From Adhaeribacter aquaticus DSM 16391 (lineage in GTDB: Bacteria; Bacteroidota; Bacteroidia; Cytophagales; Hymenobacteraceae): DNA of 64,000 bases. Both the position numbers and the translations under genes were made by a program. The notes beneath the pieces were generated by a model. The model had not been told where the DNA came from. It searched no databases and saw only the letters and a list, made by a program, of their open reading frames with translations. Shown here in pieces: positions 1 through 8,671 of the stretch (positions are counted from its first letter, which is position 1; every line of letters begins with the position of its first letter). The stretch lies in assembly GCF_000473365.1 (NCBI RefSeq), contig NZ_KI421517.1, positions 3,800,634 to 3,864,633 on the forward strand. Direction: 5' to 3'.

Positions 1-1284
1 TTTTTGGAAAGGTCCTAACGGAGAATCTCCAATGGCCACCCCAATACCGTACTGGTCAGTAGAGAAATCATTACCGGCATAAAACAAGTAATATTTATCT
101 CCTTGTTGGGAAATCCACATGCCTTCTACTAAGTGCGCTTCCCATTCCAGGTCGTTCTCCAGAATCTTGGTGCGGGTTCCAATTAAAGTCCGGCCATCTG
201 GAGAGAGCTGCTGCGCAAACATAGGCGTTTTCATAAATGCTTGCACTTCCCGGATTTGTTCCTGAACCTCAGTTGGATGATTTTCCAACAAATGGCTAAG
301 TAAGTGGTAGCATTCCAGGTACCGGGAAGTAATAGCTTCAATCAGCACCTGAATAACCAAAAAACGCTCCATAGGCTCCAGCATTCGGGCCCACGGCCAG
401 ACCGTCAGGATAAAGGAGGCCGTAACCTGGTCTTGCTGATTTGGAAAAAGGACTGGCAATAATTCTGGTTGGGAAAGGAGTAAATCAATAAGCTTTCCTG
501 GCCAGACATCGTTGTTGTCTTCTTTCCAGTACAGGTAAGCGGTACCGTTTTCCTGTACAAAAACATGGGGATCGATGATGTTCCCTGTCAGAATAGGTTC
601 ATCTTCCGAGGTAAATGGTCCTTCTGGTTTGCTGGCTTTTGCCATACCAATGCACAGTTCGCGGCTATGTTTATCGCGGGCCACAAAGTACAGCCAGAAT
701 TCATTGCCGACCTGATGCATTTCGGGTGCCCAGTAATCGCTGATTAATTCTCCTTCAGCTGCCCAAAGTGGTTTTTGCCCTAGCGGGAAAACAAAGCGGA
801 CAAATTCCCAATCCACCAGGTTTTGGGAGCGGAGGATCGGGAAAGCTTCGGGCGAATCGTTGGTAGTGGAAACAAGGTAATACCAGGGGGCTTCACCTGA
901 ATCATCTTCTACCCGAAGCACAGCCGGATCGCCGTATCCGTACTGAATATCTTTATTAAAATTTTGGGTTAGTAATTGGCGGTAAGGAATTTTGGTAGCA
1001 GGTTTCGCTTTTCGGGGCTGCCGGTTCAATGGCATCCTAAGGTTAAATTCACGAGCCATTTTTTCATAAAAGTCCAGGTAAGCATTGTGGGCTTTATCGG
1101 CCAGTTGATAGTGGATAGTCTTTTCAGTTCCGGTTTCTGGATTGGTACCGGTAACTTCAAGGGTGTGGCCAAAATTCTCACTATCACTTGCCTCCCGGAT
1201 ACCTATTGAAAATTTAAAAGGAATATGCTCCGGGGAAGTTAGCCTTATTTCAATATCCGGCTCCTGCATTACTTTATTTTCCAT
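1..1284 (-). CDS. GH43-type glycoside hydrolase, C-terminus cut by window edge
   Basis: The frame stays open for 428 codons from an ATG at 1284 to the window edge, so the C-terminus is missing. It reads as a five-bladed beta-propeller glycoside hydrolase of the GH43 type, a group that acts on arabinose- or xylose-containing glycans. Visible family motifs are YGDPAV (D119, candidate general base), WAPEMH near 185, IIDPHVF (D238, candidate pKa modulator) and LVEGMW (E387, candidate general acid). There is no signal peptide, so a cytoplasmic location is likely. Residues about 265-360 form a helix-rich segment between the DPHVF and EGMW blades that is unlike normal propeller sequence. The substrate cannot be assigned. 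Confidence 0.85.
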   Translation of the reverse strand, partial: MENKVMQEPDIEIRLTSPEHIPFKFSIGIREASDSENFGHTLEVTGTNPETGTEKTIHYQLADKAHNAYLDFYEKMAREFNLRMPLNRQPRKAKPATKIPYRQLLTQNFNKDIQYGYGDPAVLRVEDDSGEAPWYYLVSTTNDSPEAFPILRSQNLVDWEFVRFVFPLGQKPLWAAEGELISDYWAPEMHQVGNEFWLYFVARDKHSRELCIGMAKASKPEGPFTSEDEPILTGNIIDPHVFVQENGTAYLYWKEDNNDVWPGKLIDLLLSQPELLPVLFPNQQDQVTASFILTVWPWARMLEPMERFLVIQVLIEAITSRYLECYHLLSHLLENHPTEVQEQIREVQAFMKTPMFAQQLSPDGRTLIGTRTKILENDLEWEAHLVEGMWISQQGDKYYLFYAGNDFSTDQYGIGVAIGDSPLGPFQK

Positions 1285-2092
1285 AAATCTGCCATTCTAC
1301 GTGCAAAATCAAATTCTAATACTGAGAGTGGGGGTGTTAAGTTTTTTAAGTTCCGAAGGCTTTTTGAAAAGCTGGATTAAATAAGTTAGTTAACAAAGGA
1401 ATAAGAGCCTGGTAATTAATGGTGTAAAGTATAGTTGAAAAATTATATATTAGGTAAACAGCTTGGAGTAAAGGAGGGTGCTTTGAGTGATTTTTATTTA
1501 TTTGACTCCTTTAATTATTTTCTTTTGAGGTTTGGTACACAAATTCTTGCACCTTTCGATTACAGTAAAATCTATAAAAGTCATTCCGAGCCTGTCCAGG
1601 AATCTAAGGATTACCTTTATGTCTTTACGAGCGAAGTAAGTAAAGATTTACCACTAAAGCGGTAGGCAATAGATCCTTCGACAGGCTCAGGATGACAATT
1701 AATTACTTCGGTGAAGAAAAGGAAGCTAAGGCTAAGAATGAAATCTAAGGCTAGAAAGGAAATTTAAAAAAATTGAGCAGTGTAAACTCTTTACGTTTCT
1801 GGTAACGGCGGAGTAAAAGTTTTAAAAATAAGGGGGAAGGGAACAATCTGCAGTGCAATATCAAGGGGCCTTATTCCTTTAAATCAACCAGGCCAAGGCA
1901 AGAAACGACTTTAAGCCGAAGCCAACAGGTAGCATTTTTCATTGGAAGATGGAAACGTACCATATAAAAGCCCTTGCCTGCTTAGATTAAAAGCGAGTGC
2001 CCATAGAGTCTAGAATACAGGTTGTCACGAGCTGAAAGACTCGCAACAACCTAAATATTGAATTTATGAAGGAATTAAAGGTTAAAATCTAC
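1285..2092. other. intergenic region with a repeat, no convincing gene
   Basis: This is AT-rich sequence between two minus-strand genes. The only structure I see is the long imperfect inverted repeat at 1580-1696. A 76-codon plus-strand frame at 1435-1665 runs through that repeat and has no protein-like features. Confidence 0.6.
1580..1696. repeat. dispersed intergenic inverted-repeat element, copy 1
   Basis: The left arm at 1580-1606 begins GTCATTCCGAGCCTGTC. The right arm at 1670-1696 is its reverse complement with 5 mismatches in 27 positions. The spacer contains a GTCTTTAC motif and a GGTAGGCAATAG motif that recur in the copies near 4.2 and 4.6 kb. This is a dispersed repeat typical of Bacteroidota intergenic DNA, without coding capacity. 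Confidence 0.75.
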
Positions 2093-3139
2093 TTACAACT
2101 TTCCATAAAAATCTGGTAAGGGATTTAATTTAGTATTTTGGCGTTGATGCCAATACGGGTAGATAGTAGGCACTTCGCTGGCTTTATCTAAACGCTTTAC
2201 TTGTTCTTTGGTCAGGTTCCAGCCAACGGCAGCCAAATTTTGTTTTAACTGTTCTTCGTTGCGGGCCCCTATAACAATGGTAGATATGGTTGGCCGTTGC
2301 AATAACCAGTTTAAAGCTACCTGGGCTACACTTTTACCGGTTTCTTCAGCAATTTCGTCCATCACGTCCAAAGTATTATAAAATACTTCTTCGTTTACTA
2401 CGGCTTCCGGCACCGGGCTACCTCCTTGGGCTATGCGGCTATCTTGCGGCAATGGTTGGTTGCGCCGGTACTTACCGCCTAAACGCCCGGCAGCTAACGG
2501 CGACCACACCAAGGCACCTACTTGCTGATCTAAGCCTAAAGGCATTAATTCCCATTCGTATTCCCGGTTGGCCAACGAATAATAAACCTGGTGCCCTATG
2601 TATTTTGCCCAGCCGTATTTCTCGGAAACAGCTAAGGATTTCATCAGGTGCCAGCCGGAAAAATTGGAAGCAGCGATGTACCTGATTTTACCTGCCTTCA
2701 CCAAAGTATCCAGCGTGTGCAAGGTTTCTTCCACAGGGGTATTGCCATCGAAGCCGTGCATGTGGTATACATCTATGTAGTCGGTGCCCAATCGTTTTAA
2801 ACTGCCTTCCACTTGCCTCGTTAAATGAAAACGGGAGGAGCCTTGGTTGTTGGGCCCTTTACCAAACGGGAAAGTACCTTTGGTGGAGATGATCATTTTA
2901 TCCCGGCGACCGGCAATGGCTTTGCCTAATATTTCTTCGGATAAACCATCAGAATAAATATCAGCCGTATCGAAAAAGTTGACCCCGGCATCCATACAAA
3001 TATCTATCAACCGGGTTGCTTCTTCTACCTGTGTACTGCCCCAAGCTTTAAAAAAATCGCCGGCGCCGCCAAAAGTAGCTGTGCCAAAACATAAAACGGG
3101 TACAAATAAGCCCGATCCTCCTAATTGTCTGAATTCCAT
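2093..3139 (-). CDS. aldo/keto reductase
   Basis: This 348-residue protein is a cytoplasmic NADPH-dependent aldo/keto reductase with a TIM-barrel fold. The catalytic tetrad is visible: D57 and Y62 in NFFDTADIYSDG, K87 in MIISTKG, and H128 in DVYHMHGFD. The NADPH-binding end contains the IVIGARNEEQL block near residue 308. Length and architecture are normal for the large bacterial AKR subfamily that reduces aldehydes or sugars. It lies in the same direction as the cupin gene upstream, 182 bases away, but no operon is proven. Its physiological substrate is unknown. Confidence 0.9.
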   Translation of the reverse strand: MEFRQLGGSGLFVPVLCFGTATFGGAGDFFKAWGSTQVEEATRLIDICMDAGVNFFDTADIYSDGLSEEILGKAIAGRRDKMIISTKGTFPFGKGPNNQGSSRFHLTRQVEGSLKRLGTDYIDVYHMHGFDGNTPVEETLHTLDTLVKAGKIRYIAASNFSGWHLMKSLAVSEKYGWAKYIGHQVYYSLANREYEWELMPLGLDQQVGALVWSPLAAGRLGGKYRRNQPLPQDSRIAQGGSPVPEAVVNEEVFYNTLDVMDEIAEETGKSVAQVALNWLLQRPTISTIVIGARNEEQLKQNLAAVGWNLTKEQVKRLDKASEVPTIYPYWHQRQNTKLNPLPDFYGKL

Positions 3140-3321
3140 AGTTTGTATTTTGTTTAAATCAGGTTTTAACGTGTCTGTTTCAGAAATGTAAAAAATAGCA
3201 GGAATAAAAATTGGAAAAAAGCACTGCTACTACCTAAAGCTAAAAAAAAGTAACTTTAATAATTTTTGTAATATTTCTTAATCTGGAAATAAGTATGAAG
3301 TAATTAGAACCTGCCTATTGC

Positions 3322-3834
3322 TTATTTCCAGATGGTAATTAAACCGCCGTTGTTGCCCAATAGGGGATCTGTTTTGGGAAAAGGAACTGCTGCAATATTC
3401 TTGTCAGCCTGGGGCCGGTCTCCTTTATCTCCTCTTTTTAAATCAGCACGCATGCCGTCGGGGTATGCCCCAACCACTGTGAAGTGGTCGCTGTGGCTGA
3501 TGCACTTGTGGCCGACACCTGCTGGAATTACCATTATGTCGCCTGCCTGCACCGTTACTTCTTTTCCTTTTTCACCGCCCATTTGCAGTTTAGCCGATCC
3601 GCTGAACACGCCTAATACTTCGTGGGTATTGCTGTGGTAGTGGTGAAAAGGATACACGCCCCAGCGCCAGGAATTTGTCCAGTGATGGGAGGCAAATTTA
3701 TCTTCCAGCCATTTAGCACCCAGCGTGTCGCGTTCGGTAAATACCTGCCGGTATAACAACAACGGGAATTGGCTATTTGGGATAGTGCCATCGTCTTTAA
3801 AAAGAAAGGTCTCGGGTTGGAGTGGTGGTTGCAT
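3322..3834 (-). CDS. YjlB-like cupin protein
   Basis: This 170-residue single-domain cupin resembles the Bacillus YjlB family, including the N-terminal LFKDDGTIPN segment and the HHYHSNTHEVLG core. The metal-binding motif H65-x-H67-x4-E72 is present, followed by the second cupin motif in PAGVGHKC. The family has no established reaction; a metal-dependent role in small-molecule modification is usual for cupins. It has no signal peptide and is probably cytoplasmic. The gene precedes the aldo/keto reductase on the same strand. Confidence 0.85.
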   Translation of the reverse strand: MQPPLQPETFLFKDDGTIPNSQFPLLLYRQVFTERDTLGAKWLEDKFASHHWTNSWRWGVYPFHHYHSNTHEVLGVFSGSAKLQMGGEKGKEVTVQAGDIMVIPAGVGHKCISHSDHFTVVGAYPDGMRADLKRGDKGDRPQADKNIAAVPFPKTDPLLGNNGGLITIWK

Positions 3835-4171
3835 AGGTTCTCTTTTTACAGACGTTCAATATAAAGGTTTTCTGTTTTCTTTGTTTAGCTATTGGAAGAG
3901 GAAGAGATCTTCTTGTAATGGTCTGGTGCTAATGATGATGTTTAAGCCTCAGGTGCCGTATGATTGGTGAGTCTTGCCTGGCATGTTCGGATGGCTAATC
4001 TTTTTTTCTAGCTCCGATCCCGCCTACTTTTAACCGCTACCCCGGAAAATTAAAAGGTTCTTATTACCAGATTGGTATTGTATATCTTTTTGTCTTGTAC
4101 TATACTTTGGTTGTCATGGCTTATAGTGCCGCTGGCAAGCAGGATTTAGTCCATGCTGCCATTTATAGTAA

Positions 4172-4240
4172 GTCTTTACTGCCTGCGGCCGTAAAGACAT
4201 GGTAATATTACATAGTTCCCTCGACTCCGCTCGGGATGAC
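4172..4240. repeat. dispersed intergenic repeat, copy 2 (half element)
   Basis: The right end, CTCGACTCCGCTCGGGATGAC, matches the reverse complement of the repeat arm seen at 1580. A perfect hairpin GTCTTTAC (4172-4179) / GTAAAGAC (4191-4198) lies inside. It directly abuts the TAAG microsatellite. Confidence 0.65.
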
Positions 4241-4242
4241 CA

Positions 4243-4312
<70 letters not shown>

Positions 4313-4583
4313 TTTTTTGTCATTCAAGAGGAGGTTTTAATCAAAATATAGGCAGTTTGGGGGGATAAGCTTAATTTAATTGGCAGGGAAATATTAGTGA
4401 AAGTTTATATTGGCAAGATTAAAGGTTCCTTAATAGGAAGAAGTATCTAATGCTTCTTATTAGGAAGAAGGTTAATCCAAGATTTTAATAACAAATAGTT
4501 GTCATATTAAAAGCGTTGGAAACCGCTGAAACTGGCTTGGCTTACTTTGAGCCTGGCGAGGATTGAAATTACAATAACCCTCC

Positions 4584-4680
4584 GTCATTCCGAGCCTGGC
4601 GAGGAATCTAAATAGTACCGCCATTAGTGGTAGGCAGTAGTTATTTTTTCATAGGGGAACCTCCACAAATTCAGAATGAC
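4584..4680. repeat. dispersed intergenic inverted-repeat element, copy 3
   Basis: The left arm at 4584-4610 begins GTCATTCCGAGCCTGGC and is nearly identical to copy 1. The interior shares the GGTAGGCAGTAG motif. The right arm is degraded, with only TCAGAATGAC at 4671-4680 still pairing. Confidence 0.7.
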
Positions 4681-4926
4681 TAAAAGAAGGCACCATAAGA
4701 TTTCACTAGTTTGGTCGGCTATAGCCTGTTAGGGCTTCGGTGTTGCAGGCATTCGTTGGCCCCCTGGAAAGCAAGGCTAAGTTGGCGCAATTGAGACATT
4801 GCGGCAGTGAACGAACTTAGGCAGAAGCTAATTATTAGCATCAATACTTTAAAAGAGGTTTTCTCCTACCGAAGGAAATCATTTAACCCAAACCAGGAGC
4901 AGTAACTACTGCATGCTCTTTCTCTT

Positions 4927-6060
4927 TTACTTCTCTAGCCGAAAAAATAATTGCGATATAGGAATAAGCATGATACCGGCAATGGCAAAAGTTATAAAGG
5001 ATATTTTCAGGTTAAATGCATGCGCCAGGTACCCTATCATAGGTGGCCCAAGGAGCATACCTACCACCCCAAAGGTAGCAATAAGCGAGACAGCCATACC
5101 CGGTGAATACTTTTTGGAAGTTCCAGCCAAAGAATAGGTCATCGGGAAAACTGAGGCCGTACCAAAGCCTACCAATGAAAAACCAACCATGGCCGGCCAG
5201 TAGCTGGGGAACAGAATAGCTAAAAGTATCCCTACGAAGACTAATGAGGCACTAAAAATATAGGTGGCTGCCATTCCAATTTTTTCGATTATCCGATCGG
5301 AAACAAAACGGGAAGTAGCCATAAAAATCATGAATATCAGATAGCCAGCGGTGAATACTTCTTCTTTTATTACTTTCTGGAAATAAATGCCACTCCAATC
5401 GAACATGCCCCCTTCGCAAATGGCCGCACAAAATACCAGTAAACCCAGGTACAGGATAAATGGATCGGGCTTACCAAAAACAAGTTTGTTTCCGGAAGTA
5501 GACTTATCACCCCTTAACAAAAACTTGTAAAAATAAAGGGTCATTAACAACAAAAGAAATGAAACTATAATCAGGTGGGGGATGATAGGTACACCTAATG
5601 AGACCAATAAAGTGGTAAAACCAACGCCCACAATACCACCAGTGCTCCATAAGCCATGGAAGGAACCGTTTATTTTTCGGTCGAATTGTTTCTGAAGGGT
5701 AATGGCTTGGGTATTCAAGGCTATATTTAAAATACGCATACTGAGCGCATATAAAAAGAGGGCAACCACCAGCGAAGCCGTAGAGCTGGCTAAGCCTATT
5801 AGTACCAAACAAAGCGCATTGGCTAAGAAAGAGCCTGTTAAAGGAACCCGGCTATCAAATTTACTAATGAGCCAACCGGAAAAAGTAAGTCCAATTAAAG
5901 AACTGATTGGCATTACAAACAAGATGGAGCCTAGTTCGGCTTCATTCAGGTCTAATGCTGCTTTTATGGTTGGGATGCGGGAGGTCCAGCTGGAAAAACT
6001 AAAACCAGTAAGAAAAAAAAAGATGCTAAGCGAAAGGCGCTGTTGTTTTAAAGAATGCAT
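4927..6060 (-). CDS. MFS transporter, YbjJ-like
   Basis: This is a polytopic inner-membrane protein of about 377 residues with roughly 12 hydrophobic segments, as expected for the major facilitator superfamily. The opening segment FSFSSWTSRIPTIKAALDLN and the following ELGSILFVMPI resemble the E. coli YbjJ branch, which is functionally uncharacterised. I chose the ATG at 6060 because the seven residues from the upstream ATG at 6081 look non-conserved and precede the normal Lys/Gln-rich MFS start. The substrate is unknown. It lies between the repeat-rich gap and a 443-base spacer, so it is probably transcribed alone. Confidence 0.85.
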   Translation of the reverse strand: MHSLKQQRLSLSIFFFLTGFSFSSWTSRIPTIKAALDLNEAELGSILFVMPISSLIGLTFSGWLISKFDSRVPLTGSFLANALCLVLIGLASSTASLVVALFLYALSMRILNIALNTQAITLQKQFDRKINGSFHGLWSTGGIVGVGFTTLLVSLGVPIIPHLIIVSFLLLLMTLYFYKFLLRGDKSTSGNKLVFGKPDPFILYLGLLVFCAAICEGGMFDWSGIYFQKVIKEEVFTAGYLIFMIFMATSRFVSDRIIEKIGMAATYIFSASLVFVGILLAILFPSYWPAMVGFSLVGFGTASVFPMTYSLAGTSKKYSPGMAVSLIATFGVVGMLLGPPMIGYLAHAFNLKISFITFAIAGIMLIPISQLFFRLEK

Positions 6061-6081
6061 GCTACTAAAATCTGGGTACAA

Positions 6082-6524
6082 ATATGCAGATTTTATTTCC
6101 TTCTATTTAGGTATAGGGGAAATGGCGTAGGTTTACTACCTAAAAAAGATAAAAGAATACCTCTGGAAATAACCTTTGATAACTATTTATGAGATTATTT
6201 CCAGTAAGGCGAATAAAATAGTTGAGGGCAAGATATAAGTTAAACTTTTGGTTTGAAGAGTCGGTACATTCTCATAGTTAAAACAACGGCGGCGGCGGGA
6301 AGGGCAATAATAGATAAAATTTTCATTGGGTCCATGGCTTAGCTTTTTTAGCTTTCATACGATCCCAGGACCTATATAGGTTATTAACCATATAAGAGCA
6401 AAAATGCTAAACCAGATTTTAAAACTTTGGTGTTCTTTAAATTTAGCAAGAATATCTTTATTCTTATGATAAAGATATTCTTGCCATTGCACAACTTATA
6501 AAAATAGCCTAAAGCTAATTTTAG
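6082..6524. other. intergenic region with one possible small gene
   Basis: Apart from the possible 31-codon reading frame at 6240-6335, I see only AT-rich sequence here. A 12-base direct/near-palindromic run near 6450-6480 (AAGAATATCTTT / AAAGATATTCTT) could form a hairpin downstream of that frame's upstream region. No promoter is obvious. Confidence 0.4.
6240..6335 (-). CDS. possible small membrane protein, 31 aa
   Basis: An ATG at 6335 opens a 31-residue frame whose residues 5-21 (KILSIIALPAAAVVLTM) form one hydrophobic segment, followed by a basic tail ending RLFKPKV. The composition fits a single-pass small membrane protein. The frame contains GCC-rich codons that stand out from the surrounding AT-rich spacer. 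No homologue is recognised and there is no clear ribosome binding site, so this is only a candidate. Confidence 0.35.
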   Translation of the reverse strand: MDPMKILSIIALPAAAVVLTMRMYRLFKPKV

Positions 6525-7709
6525 TTAGGTAAGTTTTAATGGCTGAGCTTGCTTTTGGGCTTTCAAAGCCAGTTCGGTTGCCAGAAAACAATGCGCTTGG
6601 GTCATGGCCGTTTCAGTGCGGTTTACAATATCATTTACTAATTGTTCTCCATAAGGAAGCGGTACGTCTTTGCAATCTATGTATTGCGTTTCTTGCTGGT
6701 TTGTCAGAAAAAGGTGGTTGCCACCAGGACGCCCGGCTATATCTATGTTCTTGCGTATTTCAATAAAGCCTTCCGTTCCCAGGATAGTTAACCGGCCATC
6801 GCCCCAGCTTTTAAGGCCATCCGGGGTAAACCAATCCACCCGAATATAGCCGGTACCCCCATTACCGCGCAGCATCACATCCCCAAAATCTTCAAAGTTA
6901 GGGTATTGCGGGTGGTTTACATTTCCTACCTGGGCAGCAACAATGTCGGCTTGCGTGGTACCGGTAAAATATAAGTATTGGTCGAACTGGTGTGAAGCTA
7001 TATCACAAATAATACCTCCAAATTTTTCTTTATCAAAGAACCAGGCCGGCCGCGATTTGGAGTTCATGCGGTGCGGACCCAAACCAATAGTTTGAATAAC
7101 TTTACCAATAGCACCGGCTTTTACCAATTCACCTGCTTTTACAGTTGCCCGGTTCTCGAACCGCTCGCTGTACATAATGGAATAAATGCGTTTGGTTTCG
7201 GCTTGCACGCGCTTTACCTCTGCCAATTGCGCTAAAGTAGTAATGCCCGGTTTATCGGCCATGTAGTCTTTTCCGTGGTGCATTACCTGAATGCCCAGCG
7301 GTGCCCGTTCGTCAGGGATAGCGGCACTTAAAACTAAATGGATAGATTTGTCCTCTAAGATTTCCTGCTGGTTCCGGGCTTTTTTTGCCTGCGGATACCG
7401 TTTAGCAAAGTCGGCCGCTAAATCCGGTTCTTTGGCAAAAAACGATATTAATTGTCCTCCGCCCCGGCTAACCGCCTCAATTTGAGAGTGAATATGACCA
7501 TGGTTAATGCCAATAACGGAAAACCTGATGCGTGCAGGAGCAGGTGCTGTAAGGTTATTTTTTTGATTATCTGGTTCAGAAGCAGGAAACGATGAAGCAG
7601 AACTGGCCAGGGATTCAGAAGCTAATCCGGATAGTAAAGTAAATCCGGCGGCAGTAGCAGCCGTGCTTTTTAAAAACCGTCTTCGGTTATTGTTGTAATT
7701 ATTAGGCAT
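6525..7709 (-). CDS. Tat-exported Gfo/Idh/MocA family oxidoreductase
   Basis: This 394-residue protein begins with a twin-arginine-type signal (NNRRRFLKSTAATAAGF) followed by a hydrophobic stretch and a Ser/Ala-rich cleavage region, so it should act in the periplasm. The N-terminal Rossmann domain starts at RIRFSVIGINHGH. The family's EKP-like motif appears as DKPG near residue 153, and the C-terminal alpha/beta domain contains GGIICDIASHQFDQ. Periplasmic members are common in Bacteroidota and probably retain a tightly bound NAD(P). The substrate is most likely a sugar or polyol. Neighbours do not indicate a pathway. Confidence 0.88.
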   Translation of the reverse strand: MPNNYNNNRRRFLKSTAATAAGFTLLSGLASESLASSASSFPASEPDNQKNNLTAPAPARIRFSVIGINHGHIHSQIEAVSRGGGQLISFFAKEPDLAADFAKRYPQAKKARNQQEILEDKSIHLVLSAAIPDERAPLGIQVMHHGKDYMADKPGITTLAQLAEVKRVQAETKRIYSIMYSERFENRATVKAGELVKAGAIGKVIQTIGLGPHRMNSKSRPAWFFDKEKFGGIICDIASHQFDQYLYFTGTTQADIVAAQVGNVNHPQYPNFEDFGDVMLRGNGGTGYIRVDWFTPDGLKSWGDGRLTILGTEGFIEIRKNIDIAGRPGGNHLFLTNQQETQYIDCKDVPLPYGEQLVNDIVNRTETAMTQAHCFLATELALKAQKQAQPLKLT

Positions 7710-8125
7710 AGTGGTGGAATATTCAAATAAACTTATTTTAAATATAAGGAACTAAACCAGAACATAAAACAATTAAAGGAGGAATGAACACTGGTCCTGT
7801 TAAAAGTAGGATATAATTTTCAAGTAAGGGAACCGTGTAGTTAGCGGCACCCATGGTAACAGGTGTTTCATCCTAGTATTGATTTCAGCTTATTTATAAT
7901 GAGAAAGTGCAATATGAAGAGAGGATCTAAACTTACCCTGTTGAGCAAGTAGAAGTTGTAAATATATGAATAGTAATATATTAATTAAATATTAATTTTA
8001 AATTTGCTGGGCAGGTTGCTTAGATATAATAATAATTTTTATTAATTTTGAATCGTTACGAAATTTGTAGATAAAGGTTTCAAAAATTCTAAAAAAAATC
8101 TGGTGTTGGTTTCTAATTTGTCTGT
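7710..8125. other. intergenic region upstream of small gene
   Basis: This is AT-rich DNA between divergent genes. A TAAATTTG sequence at 7999-8006 matches the Bacteroidota -7 element TAnnTTTG in the plus direction, but I see no matching -33 TTTG at the usual spacing. Nothing else is recognised. Confidence 0.35.
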
Positions 8126-8377
8126 ATGTTAAATTTAGTAAATAATTTAAAATTAGTTGTTGTTTGTATTCTTATTTCAACGGCTTTAGGTAATACTATT
8201 TCAGAAGTTCTGGGGGTAATGTGGAGCCTGGGTTATTTCTTAGGTTTTTACCTGGAAAACGTGCAGCATACTGATCGCGAATCTTTACCTATGCCAGTTT
8301 CTTTTCTAACCACACCTTATCTTTGCAGTGAATTTGTTGTTGATTATCTGGATAAATTATTCCAACTAGATAAATAA
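8126..8377 (+). CDS. hypothetical small protein, 83 aa
   Basis: This 83-residue frame has codon choice similar to the neighbouring genes and is followed 10 bases later by a 13-base hairpin, which supports a real transcript. The first half is hydrophobic (LVVVCILISTALGNTI and then VMWSLGYFLGFYL) and the second half is more polar, ending YLDKLFQLDK. I do not recognise the family. It may be a small membrane-associated protein. The LxxF and LGY patterns are too weak to assign a fold. Confidence 0.5.
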   Translation: MLNLVNNLKLVVVCILISTALGNTISEVLGVMWSLGYFLGFYLENVQHTDRESLPMPVSFLTTPYLCSEFVVDYLDKLFQLDK

Positions 8378-8387
8378 ATATATTAAA

Positions 8388-8424
8388 AGTTAGGTTTGTA
8401 TGGTATTACTTTACAAGCCTAACT
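8388..8424 (+). terminator. hairpin after the 83-aa gene
   Basis: AGTTAGGTTTGTA at 8388-8400 pairs with TACAAGCCTAACT at 8412-8424, with one G-T wobble and an 11-base loop. It sits 10 bases after the stop codon. There is no clean T-tract, so termination is likely but not certain. Confidence 0.5.
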
Positions 8425-8671
8425 GATTTCCCCCTCTCTTCCTTTCTGGTTTTCTAAAGCCTGTCCTTAAAAAATCTTAATTCTTTCAGATTTTTAATTT
8501 TTCTTATAAATCACAATAAATTTTAAAAACCATTTATTGATTTGGTTTATATTTTGTGATATTTGCTGGTGTTTTATTAATTGCTGCTATATAAAATTAG
8601 GGTCAGCTTTTAGTAATGTGTAAAAGTTGCGTCAATTTTCCTTTATATTGGCATTTGATGCCTGAAAAAAA

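Noticed and set aside
1435-1665. A 76-codon plus-strand frame
   Set aside because: It runs through the left arm of the intergenic inverted repeat, has no protein-like features and starts in AT-rich spacer.
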